From an uncultured Eggerthella sp. (GTDB taxonomy: Bacteria; Actinomycetota; Coriobacteriia; Coriobacteriales; Eggerthellaceae): a DNA stretch of 14,238 nucleotides. Below the pieces are notes generated by a model. It saw only the letters and a list, made by a program, of their open reading frames with translations, did no database searches and was not told where the DNA came from. This document shows positions 13,512 to 14,238 of the stretch, piece by piece (positions within the stretch are counted from its first letter, which is position 1; every line of letters starts with the position of its first letter). The translations under genes and the position numbers were made by a program. The stretch lies in contig URMQ01000032.1 in NCBI GenBank assembly GCA_900548955.1, forward strand, positions 1 through 14,238, read 5' to 3'.

Positions 13512-13597
13512 GGATTATTTTTTCGGCTTGGTTTCAAAATATTATTTGTATGTGTAATGCGTGTGAGATTTAACGGGTACGCTTATAGGTGTGTTGT

Positions 13598-13634
13598 TTG
13601 ATATTGGGGCTGACATTGCAAAATTGAATATCAA
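13598..13634. repeat. Inverted repeat TTGATATT / AATATCAA before the prepilin peptidase
   Basis: Perfect 8-bp arms at 13598-13605 and 13627-13634 flank a 21-bp spacer. The gap 13512-13716 also holds repeated short words (ATAGGTGT at 13585 and 13646; GGCTGACAT at 13608 and 13687). It may be a regulatory region, but no clear promoter is seen. Confidence 0.4.
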
Positions 13635-13716
13635 CCAATGAACGATAGGTGTAAGTAGTATCTCTAATATGGCAGTTACGGGGAGTGGCTGACATAAGAA
13701 AATATAGGTGGCAGAA

Positions 13717-14226
13717 ATGATTATTCTTCTCATACTTCTAGCGCTTATTTTTGCGCATATTACTTATAAGGATGTTAAAACCAGAGTTATATTTCGTTAT
13801 GACCTGTTTGCCTTGGTGCTACTCCGTATTGTCATGCTTCTTGTAACTTGGGTAGGTGCAGAATTTTTCGAAAGTGATGCCGTTCTTGGGCTGAACGCAG
13901 AGCAATGGAGCATTCGTTCGCTTGTTATGTCGGCGGCGGTAGCAATTATCGTGGTAGCGCTTTTACAAACACTTGCGTATGTGGTTAATAGGCTCACAAA
14001 CAAGTATGGAGAAAAGGAAGAGTCGCTTGGTGTTGGGGATGTGTGGCTCTACGGGGCTTGCTGCTTGTTCTTATCGGTCGAGCAGGTATTTCTCATGGTG
14101 CTGTTGTCGGCGCTTATTGGGGGAGTTATGGCGCTTTACGTGAAAGTAATCAAAAAGCAAAGGACGTTTCCTTTTGCGCCTGCCATTGTATGGGCCACTT
14201 TTGTAGCGCTGGTTCTGCCTTTGTAG
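13717..14226 (+). CDS. Prepilin peptidase, A24 (CpaA/TadV-like)
   Basis: This small aspartic membrane peptidase cleaves leader peptides of type IV or Flp-type prepilins. The 169 residues have about six membrane helices. The two catalytic aspartates are visible: Asp in ITYKDVKTRVI (about residue 19, the D-x3-R-[IV] motif) and Asp in SLGVGDVWLYG (GxGDxxL motif). The C-terminal FPFAPAIVWATF matches the IPFxPxL segment of the family. The length fits the short CpaA/TadV type, which lacks the N-terminal methyltransferase domain of PilD. The ATG follows AGGTGG at 5 nt; the in-frame GTG at 13708 overlaps that site and is rejected. No pilin or assembly gene is in the window, so its substrate is unknown. 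Confidence 0.85.
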   Translation: MIILLILLALIFAHITYKDVKTRVIFRYDLFALVLLRIVMLLVTWVGAEFFESDAVLGLNAEQWSIRSLVMSAAVAIIVVALLQTLAYVVNRLTNKYGEKEESLGVGDVWLYGACCLFLSVEQVFLMVLLSALIGGVMALYVKVIKKQRTFPFAPAIVWATFVALVLPL

Positions 14227-14238
14227 GGTTGTTATTGC

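Noticed and set aside
13542..13733. Minus-strand 63-aa open frame with hydrophobic stretches
   Set aside because: It overlaps the start of the prepilin peptidase gene, has no ribosome-binding site, and does not look like a known protein.

Overview
The window reads as chromosomal housekeeping and accessory DNA from a fairly AT-rich actinobacterium. My best guess is the class Coriobacteriia. The guess rests on the archaeal-type class I aldolase, the YtxH, PRC-barrel and TM2 membrane proteins, the UMF1-type permease, and several small unnamed membrane proteins. No rRNA or species marker is present, so the placement is inference. I see no tRNA, rRNA, CRISPR array, transposase or phage gene.

Layout. 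(1) 1-555: a small membrane-protein gene with an uncertain, probably lost, 5' end. Its 3' end overlaps by 13 bp a convergent gene for a zinc-dependent phospholipase C-like protein (543-1661, minus). (2) 1789-3018: a UMF1-type MFS permease, convergent with a minus-strand pair in which a 63-aa membrane protein overlaps a pyridoxal/pyridoxamine kinase gene by ATGA. Two copies of a 22-bp repeat, each holding the palindrome ACTTGCGCAAGT, lie between them, followed by a degenerate tandem repeat. (3) 4386-7976: serS starts a plus-strand cluster. It continues with a one-pass membrane protein, a short protein resembling the N-terminal domain of cyanophycin synthetase, and a D-Ala-D-Ala-ligase-like ATP-grasp protein whose ATP and metal residues appear to be lost. 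(4) 8099-10665: envelope or stress-type proteins. These are a YtxH protein with 33-bp internal repeats, then a PRC-barrel protein overlapped by one base with a TVP38/TMEM64 (VTT) membrane protein, with a strong hairpin in the leader of that pair. (5) 10824-11822: a TM2-domain protein with a coiled coil and a long Gln/Tyr-rich repeat region, ending in a hairpin that runs directly into the putative promoter of a class I fructose-bisphosphate aldolase (11903-12841). (6) 12842-14226: an unexplained structured intergenic stretch, a clear terminator, a 74-aa two-helix membrane protein with its own terminator, and a small A24-type prepilin peptidase.

How the genes fit together. serS, fba and the kinase are core metabolism. 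Much of the rest is membrane-associated, and several proteins combine a membrane anchor with a repetitive tail (YtxH, PRC-barrel, TM2, VTT). The most unusual item is the pair at 6401-7976: a free-standing cyanophycin-synthetase-like N domain next to a degenerate ATP-grasp protein. It may be a ligase-derived module with a non-catalytic or altered role. No complete new defence or mobile system is visible.
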